Assembly (NCBI RefSeq): GCF_036021035.1 | Contig: NZ_CP107930.1 | Location: 4,030,001-4,094,000 of the forward strand | Direction: 5' to 3' | Source of the DNA: Kineococcus sp. NBC_00420 | GTDB taxonomy: Bacteria > Actinomycetota > Actinomycetes > Actinomycetales > Kineococcaceae | Length of the DNA stretch: 64,000 nucleotides | Shown: in pieces, positions 41,600 through 50,657 of the stretch | Layout: each line of letters starts with the position of its first letter | Numbering within the stretch: the first letter of the stretch is position 1 | Notes under the pieces: generated by a model | The model's database searches: none | What the model was told of the DNA's origin: nothing | Seen by the model: only the letters and a program-made list of their open reading frames with translations | Program-made: the position numbers and the translations under genes

Positions 41600-44500
41600 A
41601 TGCCCGCCTCCACCTCGGCCCCCGCCAGCACCGTCCGCGAGCTCGTGCGAGCCGCTGTCGCCGTCCGCGACACGTCGTGGGGTGACGGCCTGCCGACGTC
41701 GTTGCGCGACGGCAGCGCGCCCGAACGGTTGCTGCTGGACTACTACGCCCACACGTCCGTGGACGACCTCGCCGACCACGAGCCGGCCGAACTGCTGGCC
41801 GCGGTGGCCTCGCACGTGCGCAGCGGGGAACGGCGCCCAGCGGGCACGACGCTGGTGCGCGTCGTCGACGGTGCCGAGTCCGGGGCGGGGTCCGGCCGCT
41901 CCACCGTCGAGGTGGTCACCGACGACATGCCGTTCCTGGTGGACAGCCTCACGGCGGCGTTGACGCGGCTGGGACGGGGGATCCACCTGATGGTGCACCC
42001 GCGCCTCGCCGCGAAGCGTTCCGACGACGGCACCCTCATGGACCTGCACGACCTCGACACCGCGCCGCCCTCGGAGCCGGCGGAGTCCTGGATCCGGATC
42101 GAGGTCGACGGGCACGGCGGCCACGAGGCCGACGCGGAGCTGCTGAGCGAGCTGACCCACGTGCTGGACGACGTCCGGGCGGCGGTCAACGGCTGGCAGC
42201 CCATGCGCGCCAGGGCGTTGCAGATCGCCGACGAGTTGCAGATCGACCCGCCCCGTGGGGTGAGCGACGCCGAACTGCGCGTCACCGAACGGTTCCTCCG
42301 CTGGATGGCCGACGACCGCTTCACGTTCCTCGGCTACCGCGAGTACGACCTGCGGACGTCCGGAGACGACGTCGTCCTCGCCGCCCGTCCCGGGACCGGA
42401 CTCGGGGTCCTCGCCGATCGGCCCGGGCGTTCCGGCGGGCGTGAGCGGACGCTGTCGGGTCCGGTGCGCGACAAGGCGACCGAGGCCCAGGTGCTCGTCG
42501 TCACCAAGGCCAACGCCAAGGCGACGGTGCACCGACCCGCGTTCCTGGACTACGTCGGGATCAAGACCTTCGACGACCAGGGACGGGTGACGGGGGAGCG
42601 ACGCTTCCTCGGGCTCTTCACGTCCGTCGCCTACACCGACTCGGTGAAGCGCGTCCCCGTCGTGGCCGAGAAGGTCACCGACGTGCTGCAGCGCGCCGGT
42701 TTCGGGTCCAGCGGGCACTCCGCCAAGGACCTGCTGAGCATCCTCGAGACGTTCCCCCGCGACGAGCTCCTGCAGTCCGACGTCGACTCCATCCTGCGCA
42801 CGGCCCTCGCCGTGCTGCGGTTGCAGGAACGTCGCCGCACGCGCCTGTTCCTGCGCCGCGACGACTACCGCCGGTTCATGTCCTGCCTGGTCTACCTGCC
42901 CCGCGACCGCTACACGACCCGGGTCGGGGCCCGCATCGAGGCCTCCCTCAAGGAGGCGTTCGACGGCGGTTCCGTCGAGTCGACGTTGCGCGTCTCGGAG
43001 TCGGTGCTGGCTCGGCTGCACATCGTCGTGCGGGCCCGGCCGGGCGAGGAACTCAGCGACGTCGACGTGTCCCGCCTGGAGACCGATGTCGCCCGCGCCG
43101 CCCGGTCCTGGGACGACGACCTCGCCGACGCCGCCCGCGTCCAGCTCGGGGACCGCGCCTCGGCGGCGCTGGTGCGTCGCTGGGTGGCGGGCATCCCCAA
43201 CGGTTACCGGGCCGCGGTCGACGCCGAACGTGCGGTGCGCGACCTCGCCCGGGCCGGTGAACTCCTCGACGCCGGCGGTGAGGTGCCCGTCCTCGACCTG
43301 CGCGACGATCCCGAACAGCCCCGCACCTGGCGCTTCACCAGCTACCGGACCGTTCCCGTCACGTTGAGCGCGGTCCTGCCCGTCCTGACCGACCTCGGGG
43401 TCGAGGTGACCGACGAGCGGCCGCACGTCGTGCACCGCGACGACGAGCGCACCGTCCACATCGACGACGTCGGGCTGCGCCTGCCCGTCGACGTCTGGCA
43501 GCTCGACGCCGACCCGGCCGCCGCCAGGAAGCGCTTCTGCGACGCCTTCGCCGCGGCCTGGACGGGGAAGGCCGAGAGCGACGCCCTGGCCCGCCTCGTC
43601 CTGGCGGGGCAGCTGGACTGGCGCCAGGTCTCGATCCTGCGGGCGCTGGTGCGCTACCTGCGCCAGGTCGGTCTGGCGTACTCGCTCGACTACGTGGCCA
43701 ACTGCCTGCTGGCCAACGTCGGACTGACCCGGCTCATCGTGCGGTTGTTCGAGGCGCGGTTCGCGCCGACCCGGCACGGTCACGAGGACGAACGCGCCGA
43801 GCTCGTCGACGCTCTGGTGGAGGAGACCCACGGCGCTCTCGACGAGGTCGACGGCCTGGACGCCGACCGCATCCTGCGCGCCCTGCTCTCCGTCGTGCAG
43901 GCGATCGTGCGGACCAACGCCTACCAGCACGCACCGGACGGGCAGGCCCACGACCACCTGTCGTTCAAGTTGTCCCCGCGCCTCGTCGCCGGGATGCCGG
44001 AACCCGCCCCGCACGCCGAGGTCTGGGTCTACTCCCCGCGCGTCGAGGGCGTCCACCTGCGTTTCGGCGAGGTCGCCCGGGGCGGGTTGCGCTGGTCGGA
44101 CCGCCGCGAGGACTTCCGCACCGAGGTGCTCGGGCTGGTCAAGGCGCAGATCGTGAAGAACGCCGTCATCGTCCCCACCGGGGCCAAGGGCGGTTTCGTC
44201 GCCAAGCAGCTCCCCGACCCGTCGGTGGACCGCGACGCCTGGTGGGCCGAGGGGATCGCGTCGTACAGGACGTTCATCTCGGGGTTGCTGGACATCACCG
44301 ACGACCTGCGGATCGTCGAGGGCCGACGCACGACGGTTCCCCCCGTGGACGTCGTGCGCTACGACGGCGACGACTCCTACCTGGTGGTGGCGGCCGACAA
44401 GGGGACGGCCACGTTCTCCGACATCGCCAACGAGATCGCGGTCTCCCGGGGGTTCTGGCTCGGGGACGCGTTCGCCTCGGGCGGGTCGGTGGGCTACGAC

Positions 44501-46522
44501 CACAAGGCCATGGGCATCACGGCCCGCGGCGCGTGGGAGAGCGTCCGCCGCCACTTCCGCGAACTCGGGCACGACACCCAGACCCAGGAGTTCAGCGTCG
44601 TCGGCGTCGGCGACATGAGCGGCGACGTCTTCGGCAACGGGATGCTGCTCTCGGACCGGATCCGGCTGGTCGCCGCGTTCGACCACCGCCACGTGTTCCT
44701 CGACCCCGATCCCGAACCCGTTGCCGCGCACGCCGAGCGGGCCCGGTTGTTCGCGTTGCCGCGCTCGTCGTGGGCCGACTACGACACCTCGCTGATCTCG
44801 GCCGGTGGTGGGGTGTACCCGCGGACGGCCAAGTCGGTCCCGGTCAGCCCGCAGGTCGCGCAGGCCCTCGGCCTGGAACCCGGAACGCACTCGATGTCCC
44901 CGGTCGAACTACTCAAGGCGGTGCTCGCGGCCCCGGTGGACCTGTTCTGGAACGGCGGGATCGGCACCTACGTCAAGGCGTCGACGGAGTCGCACCCGGA
45001 CGTGGGCGACAAGGCGAACGACGCCATCCGCATCGACGGCCGCGACCTGCGGGCCAGGGTCGTCGGCGAGGGCGGGAACCTCGGGCTGACCCAGCGCGGT
45101 CGCATCGAGGCCGCCCTGCAGGGCCGCGGGGGAGCGGGCGTCAAGCTCAACACCGACGCCATCGACAACTCCGCCGGTGTCGACTGCAGCGACCACGAGG
45201 TCAACATCAAGATCCTCCTCGACCACCTCGTCACGCAGGGGGAACTCGAACCGGGTGACCGCAACGACACCCTGCTGCGGATGACCGACGAGGTCGGCCG
45301 TCTCGTGCTGCGCGACAACTACGACCAGAACGTCGTCCTGAGCGTCGAGGGGACCTTCGCGGCCGGGCTGCTCCCGGCGCACCGACGGTTCCTCGACACG
45401 CTGCAGCGCAACGGGGACATCGACCGGCGGCTGGAGGCGCTGCCGTCGCCGACGGAACTGGACCGGCGCGCCCGCGACGGTGCCGGGCTCACCATGCCCG
45501 AACTCTCCGTCCTCGTCGCGCACGCCAAGATCAGTCTCGGTCGCGACGTGCTGGCCAGTGCTCTGCCCGACGAGCCCTGGGTGGCGGAGACCCTCAAGGG
45601 GTACTTCCCGGCCGAGCTGCGGGAACGTTTCGGCGACCACCTGGCCGACCACCCGCTGCGGCGGGAGATCGCGACGACGGTGCTGGTGAACCACGTCGTC
45701 GGCACCGGCGGGTTGACGTTCGCCTTCCGGGCGGCGGAGGAGACGGGCTGCGACCCGGCCGACGTCGTGCGGGCGTTCGTCGTCGCGACCCTGGTGTTCG
45801 GGCTGCTCGAGCGCGCCGCCGCGGTCGAGGCCCTGGACGGCACCGTCGAGGCCCACGTGCAGTCGCGGATGCGCCAGGAGCACCAGCGGTTGCTGGACCG
45901 TTCGGTGCGGTGGCTGCTGCACGCCCGGCCGGAGGGGATCGACGTGCCGGCCGAGATCGCGCGGTTCGGTCCGGCGGTGGCGCGGCTCACGCCGCAGATC
46001 GCCACGTTCATGCGCGGCGTGGACGCCGAGGCGACCGACGCCGAGACCGCCTGGTTCACCGAGCGCGGGATCGAGGAGGGCGAGGCCCGCCGCACGGCGT
46101 CGCTGCTGGCGACGTACCCGTTGCTGGACGTCGTGGAGGTCGCCGAGGCGTCCGGGCGGGCCGTCGAGGAGATCGCCGCCACCTGGTACGAGCTCTCGCA
46201 CCGCTACGGCATCGAAGCGATGCTCGACGGGATCGCGGCCCTGCCGCGGGCGGACCGCTGGCAGTCGCTCGCGCGGGCCGCGCTGCGCGACGACCTCTAC
46301 TCCGCCCTGCGCGACCTCACGGCCGCCGTCGTCGCCCACGCCGGTGCGGAGGACGAACTCGACCCGGCCGCGGCCGTCGAGGCGTGGGAGACCGCGCACG
46401 CGCCGGCGGTGCGACGGGCCCGGCAGACGATGGGGGACCTCGAGGGGGAGCCGGGTGCCGGGGACCTCGCGGCGCTCTCCGTGGGGCTGCGGACGCTGCG
46501 GACCGTGCTCCGTGCGGGCTGA
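41600..46522 (+). CDS. gdh: Large NAD-dependent glutamate dehydrogenase (180-kDa type)
   Basis: The 1,640-residue enzyme oxidises glutamate to 2-oxoglutarate and ammonia with NAD. Length and sequence match the very large bacterial NAD-GDH family. A long N-terminal region with ACT-like segments is followed by the catalytic part with HLRFGEVARGGLRWSDRRED, KNAVIVPTGAKGGFVAKQ (catalytic Lys region) and SVVGVGDMSGDVFGNGMLLS (nucleotide fold). The ATG at 41600 has GGAG 5 nt upstream. A leaderless GTG at 41570, 4 nt after TAGGCT, is the alternative. A small operon runs divergently. Confidence 0.96.
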   Translation: MPASTSAPASTVRELVRAAVAVRDTSWGDGLPTSLRDGSAPERLLLDYYAHTSVDDLADHEPAELLAAVASHVRSGERRPAGTTLVRVVDGAESGAGSGRSTVEVVTDDMPFLVDSLTAALTRLGRGIHLMVHPRLAAKRSDDGTLMDLHDLDTAPPSEPAESWIRIEVDGHGGHEADAELLSELTHVLDDVRAAVNGWQPMRARALQIADELQIDPPRGVSDAELRVTERFLRWMADDRFTFLGYREYDLRTSGDDVVLAARPGTGLGVLADRPGRSGGRERTLSGPVRDKATEAQVLVVTKANAKATVHRPAFLDYVGIKTFDDQGRVTGERRFLGLFTSVAYTDSVKRVPVVAEKVTDVLQRAGFGSSGHSAKDLLSILETFPRDELLQSDVDSILRTALAVLRLQERRRTRLFLRRDDYRRFMSCLVYLPRDRYTTRVGARIEASLKEAFDGGSVESTLRVSESVLARLHIVVRARPGEELSDVDVSRLETDVARAARSWDDDLADAARVQLGDRASAALVRRWVAGIPNGYRAAVDAERAVRDLARAGELLDAGGEVPVLDLRDDPEQPRTWRFTSYRTVPVTLSAVLPVLTDLGVEVTDERPHVVHRDDERTVHIDDVGLRLPVDVWQLDADPAAARKRFCDAFAAAWTGKAESDALARLVLAGQLDWRQVSILRALVRYLRQVGLAYSLDYVANCLLANVGLTRLIVRLFEARFAPTRHGHEDERAELVDALVEETHGALDEVDGLDADRILRALLSVVQAIVRTNAYQHAPDGQAHDHLSFKLSPRLVAGMPEPAPHAEVWVYSPRVEGVHLRFGEVARGGLRWSDRREDFRTEVLGLVKAQIVKNAVIVPTGAKGGFVAKQLPDPSVDRDAWWAEGIASYRTFISGLLDITDDLRIVEGRRTTVPPVDVVRYDGDDSYLVVAADKGTATFSDIANEIAVSRGFWLGDAFASGGSVGYDHKAMGITARGAWESVRRHFRELGHDTQTQEFSVVGVGDMSGDVFGNGMLLSDRIRLVAAFDHRHVFLDPDPEPVAAHAERARLFALPRSSWADYDTSLISAGGGVYPRTAKSVPVSPQVAQALGLEPGTHSMSPVELLKAVLAAPVDLFWNGGIGTYVKASTESHPDVGDKANDAIRIDGRDLRARVVGEGGNLGLTQRGRIEAALQGRGGAGVKLNTDAIDNSAGVDCSDHEVNIKILLDHLVTQGELEPGDRNDTLLRMTDEVGRLVLRDNYDQNVVLSVEGTFAAGLLPAHRRFLDTLQRNGDIDRRLEALPSPTELDRRARDGAGLTMPELSVLVAHAKISLGRDVLASALPDEPWVAETLKGYFPAELRERFGDHLADHPLRREIATTVLVNHVVGTGGLTFAFRAAEETGCDPADVVRAFVVATLVFGLLERAAAVEALDGTVEAHVQSRMRQEHQRLLDRSVRWLLHARPEGIDVPAEIARFGPAVARLTPQIATFMRGVDAEATDAETAWFTERGIEEGEARRTASLLATYPLLDVVEVAEASGRAVEEIAATWYELSHRYGIEAMLDGIAALPRADRWQSLARAALRDDLYSALRDLTAAVVAHAGAEDELDPAAAVEAWETAHAPAVRRARQTMGDLEGEPGAGDLAALSVGLRTLRTVLRAG

Positions 46523-46547
46523 CCGGCCCGCCGCGCCGGGCGAGCCG

Positions 46548-46553
46548 TAGGCT
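46548..46553 (+). promoter_or_regulatory. Candidate -10 box for leaderless pdtaS
   Basis: TAGGCT is followed by six bases and the GTG at 46560. No Shine-Dalgarno is visible in the gap. Confidence 0.5.
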
Positions 46554-46559
46554 CACAGG

Positions 46560-48071
46560 GTGCCGACCATGTCTGACCTGCTGCACTCGGAGACCGCCGT
46601 CGAAGGCGCCGAGGCGGAGTGGTTGCGCCTGCTGGTCGGCGACTGGCAGCTCATCTCGGACCTGTCCTTCGCCGACCTGGTGCTGTGGGTCCCCTCGGCG
46701 GACCGGCAGCACTTCGTGGCGGTGGCGCACTGCCGGCCCACGACGGGACCGACCGTGCACTACGACGACGTCGTGGGCGCGGTCCTGGAGCGGGGTCGCC
46801 GCCCGCAGGTCGACACGACGTTCGACGAGGCGCGCAGCCTGCGCGGCCGGGACCCGGAGTGGGACGACGACGTCCCCGTGCGCGAGGAGACGATCCCCGT
46901 CGTCCGCGAGGGGGTCGTCCTCGGGGTGCTGGCCCGCCACACCAACCTGGCGACCTCGCGGACCCCGAGCCGGCTGGAACTCAACTACGTCAAGTGCGCC
47001 GACGACCTCACGCGGATGATCGCCGCGGGTGACTTCCCGCAGACGGCGGCGCCGACCGGGCCCCGGCGCGGCGCTCCCCGGGTGGGGGACGGGATGTTGC
47101 GCCTCGACTCCGAGGGCGTCGTGACCTACGCCAGCCCGAACGCGCTCTCCGCCTTCCACCGGGCGGGCCTCATCGGGGAACTCGTCGGGGCCAACCTCGC
47201 CGAGATCTCGAGTTCGCTGGCGGCGAGCCACCTGCCCGTCGACGAGTCGCTGCCGCTGGTCGTGACCGGTCGTGCGCCCTGGCGCACCGATCTCGAGACC
47301 GATGCCGCGACCTTGTCGATGCGGGCCATCCCGTTGACCCGCAAGGAGAACGGTACGGCGACCCGGATGGCGGCGCTGCTGCTCGTGCGCGACGTGTCCG
47401 AACTCCGTCGTCGTGAGCGTGAACTCATGACGAAGGACGCCACCATTCGAGAGGTCCACCACCGGGTGAAGAACAACCTGCAGACGGTGGCCGCCCTGCT
47501 GCGTCTGCAGGCCCGCCGGATCGTCTCCGAGGAGGGGCGTTCGGCGCTGCAGGAGGCGATGCGTCGCGTCTCGACGATCGCGACCGTGCACGAGACGTTG
47601 TCGCAGGGGATCGACGAGAACGTCGACTTCGACCAGGTCCTCGACCGCTGCCTGATGATGGCCGCCGAGGTCGCGATGGAGAACGCCGAGCGCGTCCGCA
47701 CCGTCCGGGAGGGGAAGTTCGGGGAGTTGCGGCAGGAGGACGCCACGGCGCTGGCCCTCGTCCTCACCGAACTCGTCACCAACGCCGTCGAGCACGGGTT
47801 CGGCTCAGACCGGGCCGGGACGGTCGTGGTGCGGGTCGAGCACACCGACGACGACCGCCTCGCGGTCGTCGTCAGCGACGACGGGATCGGGCTGCCCGAG
47901 GACTTCCAGGCCGGCAGTTCGGGTCTGGGGACCCAGATCGTGCGGTCGCTGGTGGCCGGCGAACTGAGGGGGCGCATGGAGTTCGGGTCGAGCGACACCG
48001 GCGGGACCGAGGTCCGCCTGGATCTGCGGGTGCGTCGCGACGCCAGCCAGATCGGCTCCGTCCGCAACTGA
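46560..48071 (+). CDS. pdtaS: PdtaS-type sensor histidine kinase
   Basis: The 503-residue cytosolic kinase has an N-terminal GAF domain (about 15-150), a PAS domain (about 180-280), a HisKA_2 domain with the phospho-accepting His300 in EVHHRVKNNLQTVAALLRLQ, and an HATPase with ELVTNAVEHGF and DDGIGLPEDF. This is the layout of mycobacterial PdtaS, which signals to the RNA-binding ANTAR regulator PdtaR. PdtaR is not in the window. The neighbouring whiB1 gene matches the Rv3220c-Rv3219 order. The likely start is leaderless at the GTG at 46560; an ATG nine bases later is the alternative. Confidence 0.93.
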   Translation: MPTMSDLLHSETAVEGAEAEWLRLLVGDWQLISDLSFADLVLWVPSADRQHFVAVAHCRPTTGPTVHYDDVVGAVLERGRRPQVDTTFDEARSLRGRDPEWDDDVPVREETIPVVREGVVLGVLARHTNLATSRTPSRLELNYVKCADDLTRMIAAGDFPQTAAPTGPRRGAPRVGDGMLRLDSEGVVTYASPNALSAFHRAGLIGELVGANLAEISSSLAASHLPVDESLPLVVTGRAPWRTDLETDAATLSMRAIPLTRKENGTATRMAALLLVRDVSELRRRERELMTKDATIREVHHRVKNNLQTVAALLRLQARRIVSEEGRSALQEAMRRVSTIATVHETLSQGIDENVDFDQVLDRCLMMAAEVAMENAERVRTVREGKFGELRQEDATALALVLTELVTNAVEHGFGSDRAGTVVVRVEHTDDDRLAVVVSDDGIGLPEDFQAGSSGLGTQIVRSLVAGELRGRMEFGSSDTGGTEVRLDLRVRRDASQIGSVRN

Positions 48072-48109
48072 CCGGACATCGCTGACCGGACATCGCTGAC
48101 CGGACGTCG
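48068..48109 (+). repeat. Three tandem 14-bp units at the pdtaS stop codon
   Basis: Units at 48068-48081, 48082-48095 and 48096-48109 read CTGACCGGACATCG with one change in the last. The first contains the pdtaS TGA. Confidence 0.85.
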
Positions 48110-48111
48110 AA

Positions 48112-48142
48112 CAGCCCCGGGACCTCGTGGATCCCGGGGCTG
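48112..48142. terminator. Bidirectional terminator between pdtaS and whiB1
   Basis: An 11-bp perfect stem (48112-48122 with 48132-48142) with a 9-nt loop lies between convergent pdtaS and whiB1. Confidence 0.75.
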
Positions 48143-48167
48143 CTCGAGGTGGGTGGTGGAGCTGAGG

Positions 48168-48416
48168 TCAGCTCGCGCGGCGGGCGCGGGCGGCGCGGCG
48201 CTTGAGCGCGCGGCGTTCGTCCTCGCTCATGCCGCCCCAGACGCCGGCGTCCTGGCCGGTCTCCAGCGCCCACTTCAGGCAGGAGTCGACGACGTCGCAA
48301 CGACGGCAGACAGCTTTGGCCTCTTCGATCTGGAGGATCGCCGGACCCGTGTTCCCGATGGGGAAGAACAGTTCGGGGTCTTCGTCGAGGCAGGCAGCGC
48401 GGTGGCGCCAGTCCAT
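48168..48416 (-). CDS. whiB1: WhiB-family iron-sulfur transcription factor, WhiB1 type
   Basis: The 82-residue protein has Cys residues at 9, 37, 40 and 46 that bind a [4Fe-4S] cluster, the loop GVWGGMS, and a basic C-terminus RRALKRRAARARRAS for DNA contact. WhiB1 acts with the primary sigma factor and senses nitric oxide in mycobacteria. The ATG at 48416 (MDWRHRAACLD) has GAAGGAG about 10 nt upstream. Spacing of the cysteines and its place beside pdtaS support WhiB1 rather than another WhiB. Confidence 0.95.
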   Translation of the reverse strand: MDWRHRAACLDEDPELFFPIGNTGPAILQIEEAKAVCRRCDVVDSCLKWALETGQDAGVWGGMSEDERRALKRRAARARRAS

Positions 48417-48790
48417 GGGGATTCCACTCCTTCTCAGCGGTTGCGGTCTCAGTACGCGCGGGCCCGTGTCGTGGTGACGAGTTGGACACGCGTGATCCCT
48501 GAGCACCGGCAGCGCCGGCGGTGCCGGGACGCAGCCGCACTGGTCGGTGTGGACCAGGTGCGACGTGTGTCGGGGATCGCGTTGGGATCTAATGTCACAT
48601 CCCGCGGCGCTTCCCACAAGAGGTACAGCCGGGCCGTTCGTGGAGGAAGCGTGTCGGCTTCGTCACATGGACGTAACACGGACGACCCCTCCCGGTAATC
48701 CCCGATCCCCGCACGAGGCAGCGCGACACGCCGTAGTGGTGGCCCCCCGAGGGGGGACGGTACTCAGGGGCACGCCGTAGCGTTCTCCTC
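48417..48790. other. Regulatory gap upstream of whiB1 and the 48791 gene
   Basis: This 374-bp gap between divergent genes holds no convincing ORF. It carries a hairpin CCCCCC-GA-GGGGGG (48743-48756) and a direct repeat CACGCCGTAG (48727-48736 and 48771-48780), the second copy merging with the -10 box of the membrane protein gene. TGTGAC/GTCACA half-sites lie near 48592 and 48660. A CRP-type site controls whiB1 in mycobacteria, but no full palindrome is seen here. Confidence 0.5.
48778..48783 (+). promoter_or_regulatory. Candidate -10 box, leaderless start for the 48791 gene
   Basis: TAGCGT is seven bases before the GTG at 48791. Confidence 0.4.
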
Positions 48791-49198
48791 GTGCCCCCCG
48801 GTTCGCCCTCCCACCCTGCGCCCACCCCGCGCCGTTCACCCCTGCTGACGCTCGTCGCGGCCCTCGTGATCGTCGAGGCGCTGATCCTCGTGGGGGCCGC
48901 GGTCTACCTGCTGCACGGACTGCTCGTCGAGGACGCCGCCGCGCCGATCGCGGCGATCGCGATGGTCGTGATGGCGCTGATCTTCGCGGTGGGCGTCGGC
49001 TTCTGCGGGTGGGGCCTCCTGCACCGCGCGACCTGGGCACGTTCCCCGGTCGTGGTGTGGCAGCTGCTCGAACTGGCCGCGGGCATCCCCGCGTTCAGCG
49101 GGGGATCACCGTGGGTGGGGATCGTCCTGGTCGTGCCGGCCGTCGTCGTGCTCGTCGGGCTGTTCGTGCCGTCGGTCTCCGCGCAGGTCTCGCGCTGA
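48791..49198 (+). CDS. Four-helix integral membrane protein
   Basis: The 135-residue protein has a proline-rich N-terminus (MPPGSPSHPAPTPRRSP) and four hydrophobic segments at about 18-40, 48-72, 84-100 and 105-128. It belongs to the widespread small actinobacterial membrane proteins of unknown function found near WhiB genes. There are no charged residues within the helices that would suggest transport. It is convergent with the sigma-factor gene. Start by leaderless geometry. Confidence 0.75.
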   Translation: MPPGSPSHPAPTPRRSPLLTLVAALVIVEALILVGAAVYLLHGLLVEDAAAPIAAIAMVVMALIFAVGVGFCGWGLLHRATWARSPVVVWQLLELAAGIPAFSGGSPWVGIVLVVPAVVVLVGLFVPSVSAQVSR

Positions 49199-49218
49199 CC
49201 CGCACGCAGCCGGGTCAG
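49195..49218. terminator. Hairpin between the membrane protein and sigma-factor genes
   Basis: An 8-bp stem (49195-49202 with 49211-49218) overlaps both stop codons of the convergent genes. Confidence 0.5.
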
Positions 49219-50129
49219 TCCGTCTCGTCACCGAGGCCCTCGCGCAGCTCGGCGAGGGTCCGGGTCAGCAACCGCGACACGTGCATCTGGGAGATGCCGA
49301 TCTCGGCCGCGATCTGCGACTGCGACATCCCGCGCACGAAGCGCAGCGCCAGGATCCGGCGTTCCCGTGCCGCCAGACCGGCCAGCAGCGGGCGCAGCGC
49401 CTCGCGGTTCTCGACGTTCTGCAAGGCGTCGTCGTCGGCACCGAGTGAGGCGACCGGGGACGTCGGGGAGCCGGTGTCCAGGGGCAACGTCGAGTAGGCG
49501 TTCGCGGACTCCAGGACGTCGACGACGTCCTCGGCGTCGTAGCCGGTGCGTTCGGCCAGTTCGGCGATGGTCGGTGCCCGACCGAGTTCGTGGGTGAGCG
49601 CCTCGCGCGCGTCGCCGAGCGCCCGTCCGGCCTCCTGGATGCGGCGGGGGACGCGCATCGCCCACCCGCGGTCGCGGAAGTGACGCTTGATCTCGCCGAG
49701 CATGGTCGGCACGGCGTAGGCGCCGAAGGGGACGCCGCGGGTCGGGTCGAAGCGGTCGAGGGCCTTCAGGAGCCCGATGGTGGCGACCTGGACGAGGTCG
49801 TCCTGCGGTTCGCCGCGGCCGAGGAAGCGCGCGGCGAGGTGCTCGGCCAGGGGGAGGTGGCGGCGGGTGAGGTCGTCGCGCAGGCGGACCCGCTCGGGGT
49901 CCCCGATCGGGAGGGAGGCCATCCGGGACAGCAGCGGGGCGTCCTCCACGTCGCGGGAGGACGGCAGGTCGAGCGGCGCCGCGACGGGCGGCTGCGGGAC
50001 GTCCGCAGGGCGGCCGTCGGGGTCTTCGTCGGCTCTGCTGCGCGGATCGATGACCTCAGGGTCACCGTGCGCGTGCGTGCGCGCCACCGGGACGTCACGC
50101 GCACGGGGGCGCGGCGGCGTCCGGTTCAC
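49215..50129 (-). CDS. SigB/SigF/SigG-family RNA polymerase sigma factor
   Basis: The 304-residue sigma-70 group 3 factor has a disordered Pro/Asp-rich N-terminus (1-75), region 2 (HLPLAEHLAARFLGRGEP; DLVQVATIGLLKALDRFDP), region 3 (GRAPTIAELAERTGYDAEDV) and region 4 (ILALRFVRGMSQSQIAAEIG; ISQMHVSRLLTRTL). This matches stress factors of the SigF kind. The anti-sigma gene lies directly upstream with a GTGA overlap, the same order as in the mycobacterial rsbW-sigF pair. It probably directs general stress or stationary-phase genes and may autoregulate. Confidence 0.93.
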   Translation of the reverse strand: MNRTPPRPRARDVPVARTHAHGDPEVIDPRSRADEDPDGRPADVPQPPVAAPLDLPSSRDVEDAPLLSRMASLPIGDPERVRLRDDLTRRHLPLAEHLAARFLGRGEPQDDLVQVATIGLLKALDRFDPTRGVPFGAYAVPTMLGEIKRHFRDRGWAMRVPRRIQEAGRALGDAREALTHELGRAPTIAELAERTGYDAEDVVDVLESANAYSTLPLDTGSPTSPVASLGADDDALQNVENREALRPLLAGLAARERRILALRFVRGMSQSQIAAEIGISQMHVSRLLTRTLAELREGLGDETD

Positions 50130-50572
50130 CCGACCCCCGCCGCCAGGCTCGCCTGGGCGCCACTGGTCTTGCTGTGCCGCAACACGATCCAGGCCCCGGT
50201 GGAGGACGTTCCGGTGAAGACCTCGCCGACCAGGGCCTCCAGCACGGCCCAGGCGAAGCTGGAACGCTCGGGCAGTTCCCGGGCCGGGCCGCGGACCTCG
50301 ACCTCGAGGCTGCCCTCGCCGAGCCGGAAGGTCGCGACCAGTTCCTCGTCGTCGGGGGCGGAGCCCAGGAGCAGGGTGCAGGCCTCGTCCACGGCGATGC
50401 GCAGGTCCTCGATCTCGTCGAGGGTCAGGTCGAGCCGCGCGGCCAGGCCGGCGCTCGCCGTGCGGACCACGGTCAGGTAGGCCGGGTCCGCCGGTACCCG
50501 CAGCTCCACCAGATCGGTCGCTGCGTCCGGGTCCGGGGTGCTCACCGGGTCTCCGGTCGTGGGGGTGGACAC
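50126..50572 (-). CDS. RsbW-type anti-sigma factor
   Basis: The 148-residue protein is an HATPase_c (GHKL) domain of the RsbW/SpoIIAB class. DLRIAVDEACTLLLG stands at the N-box; the usual Asn after EACT is replaced by Leu, as in the UsfX-like subgroup. G-box elements are weak, so ATP binding and partner phosphorylation may be lost while sigma binding is kept. The start at the GTG at 50572 has GAGAGG upstream; a second GTG lies at 50545. It should hold the downstream sigma factor inactive until an anti-anti-sigma releases it; none is encoded here. Confidence 0.88.
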   Translation of the reverse strand: MSTPTTGDPVSTPDPDAATDLVELRVPADPAYLTVVRTASAGLAARLDLTLDEIEDLRIAVDEACTLLLGSAPDDEELVATFRLGEGSLEVEVRGPARELPERSSFAWAVLEALVGEVFTGTSSTGAWIVLRHSKTSGAQASLAAGVG

Positions 50573-50657
50573 GGGTTGACGTCCTCTCGGGGCCGGGTGC
50601 GGGTGTCGCACGCAGCAGCTTGGTAGATGCTCACCGTAGACCGCCGCGCACTGTGGG

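Noticed and set aside
41324-44890. Large minus-strand frame of 1,279 codons ending at 41051
   Set aside because: Only its last 90 codons (41051-41323) form a real gene with an overlapping GTG start. The rest is antisense to the NAD-glutamate dehydrogenase.
48580-48680. CRP-type operator upstream of whiB1
   Set aside because: Only isolated TGTGAC/GTCACA half-sites are seen; no correctly spaced palindrome.
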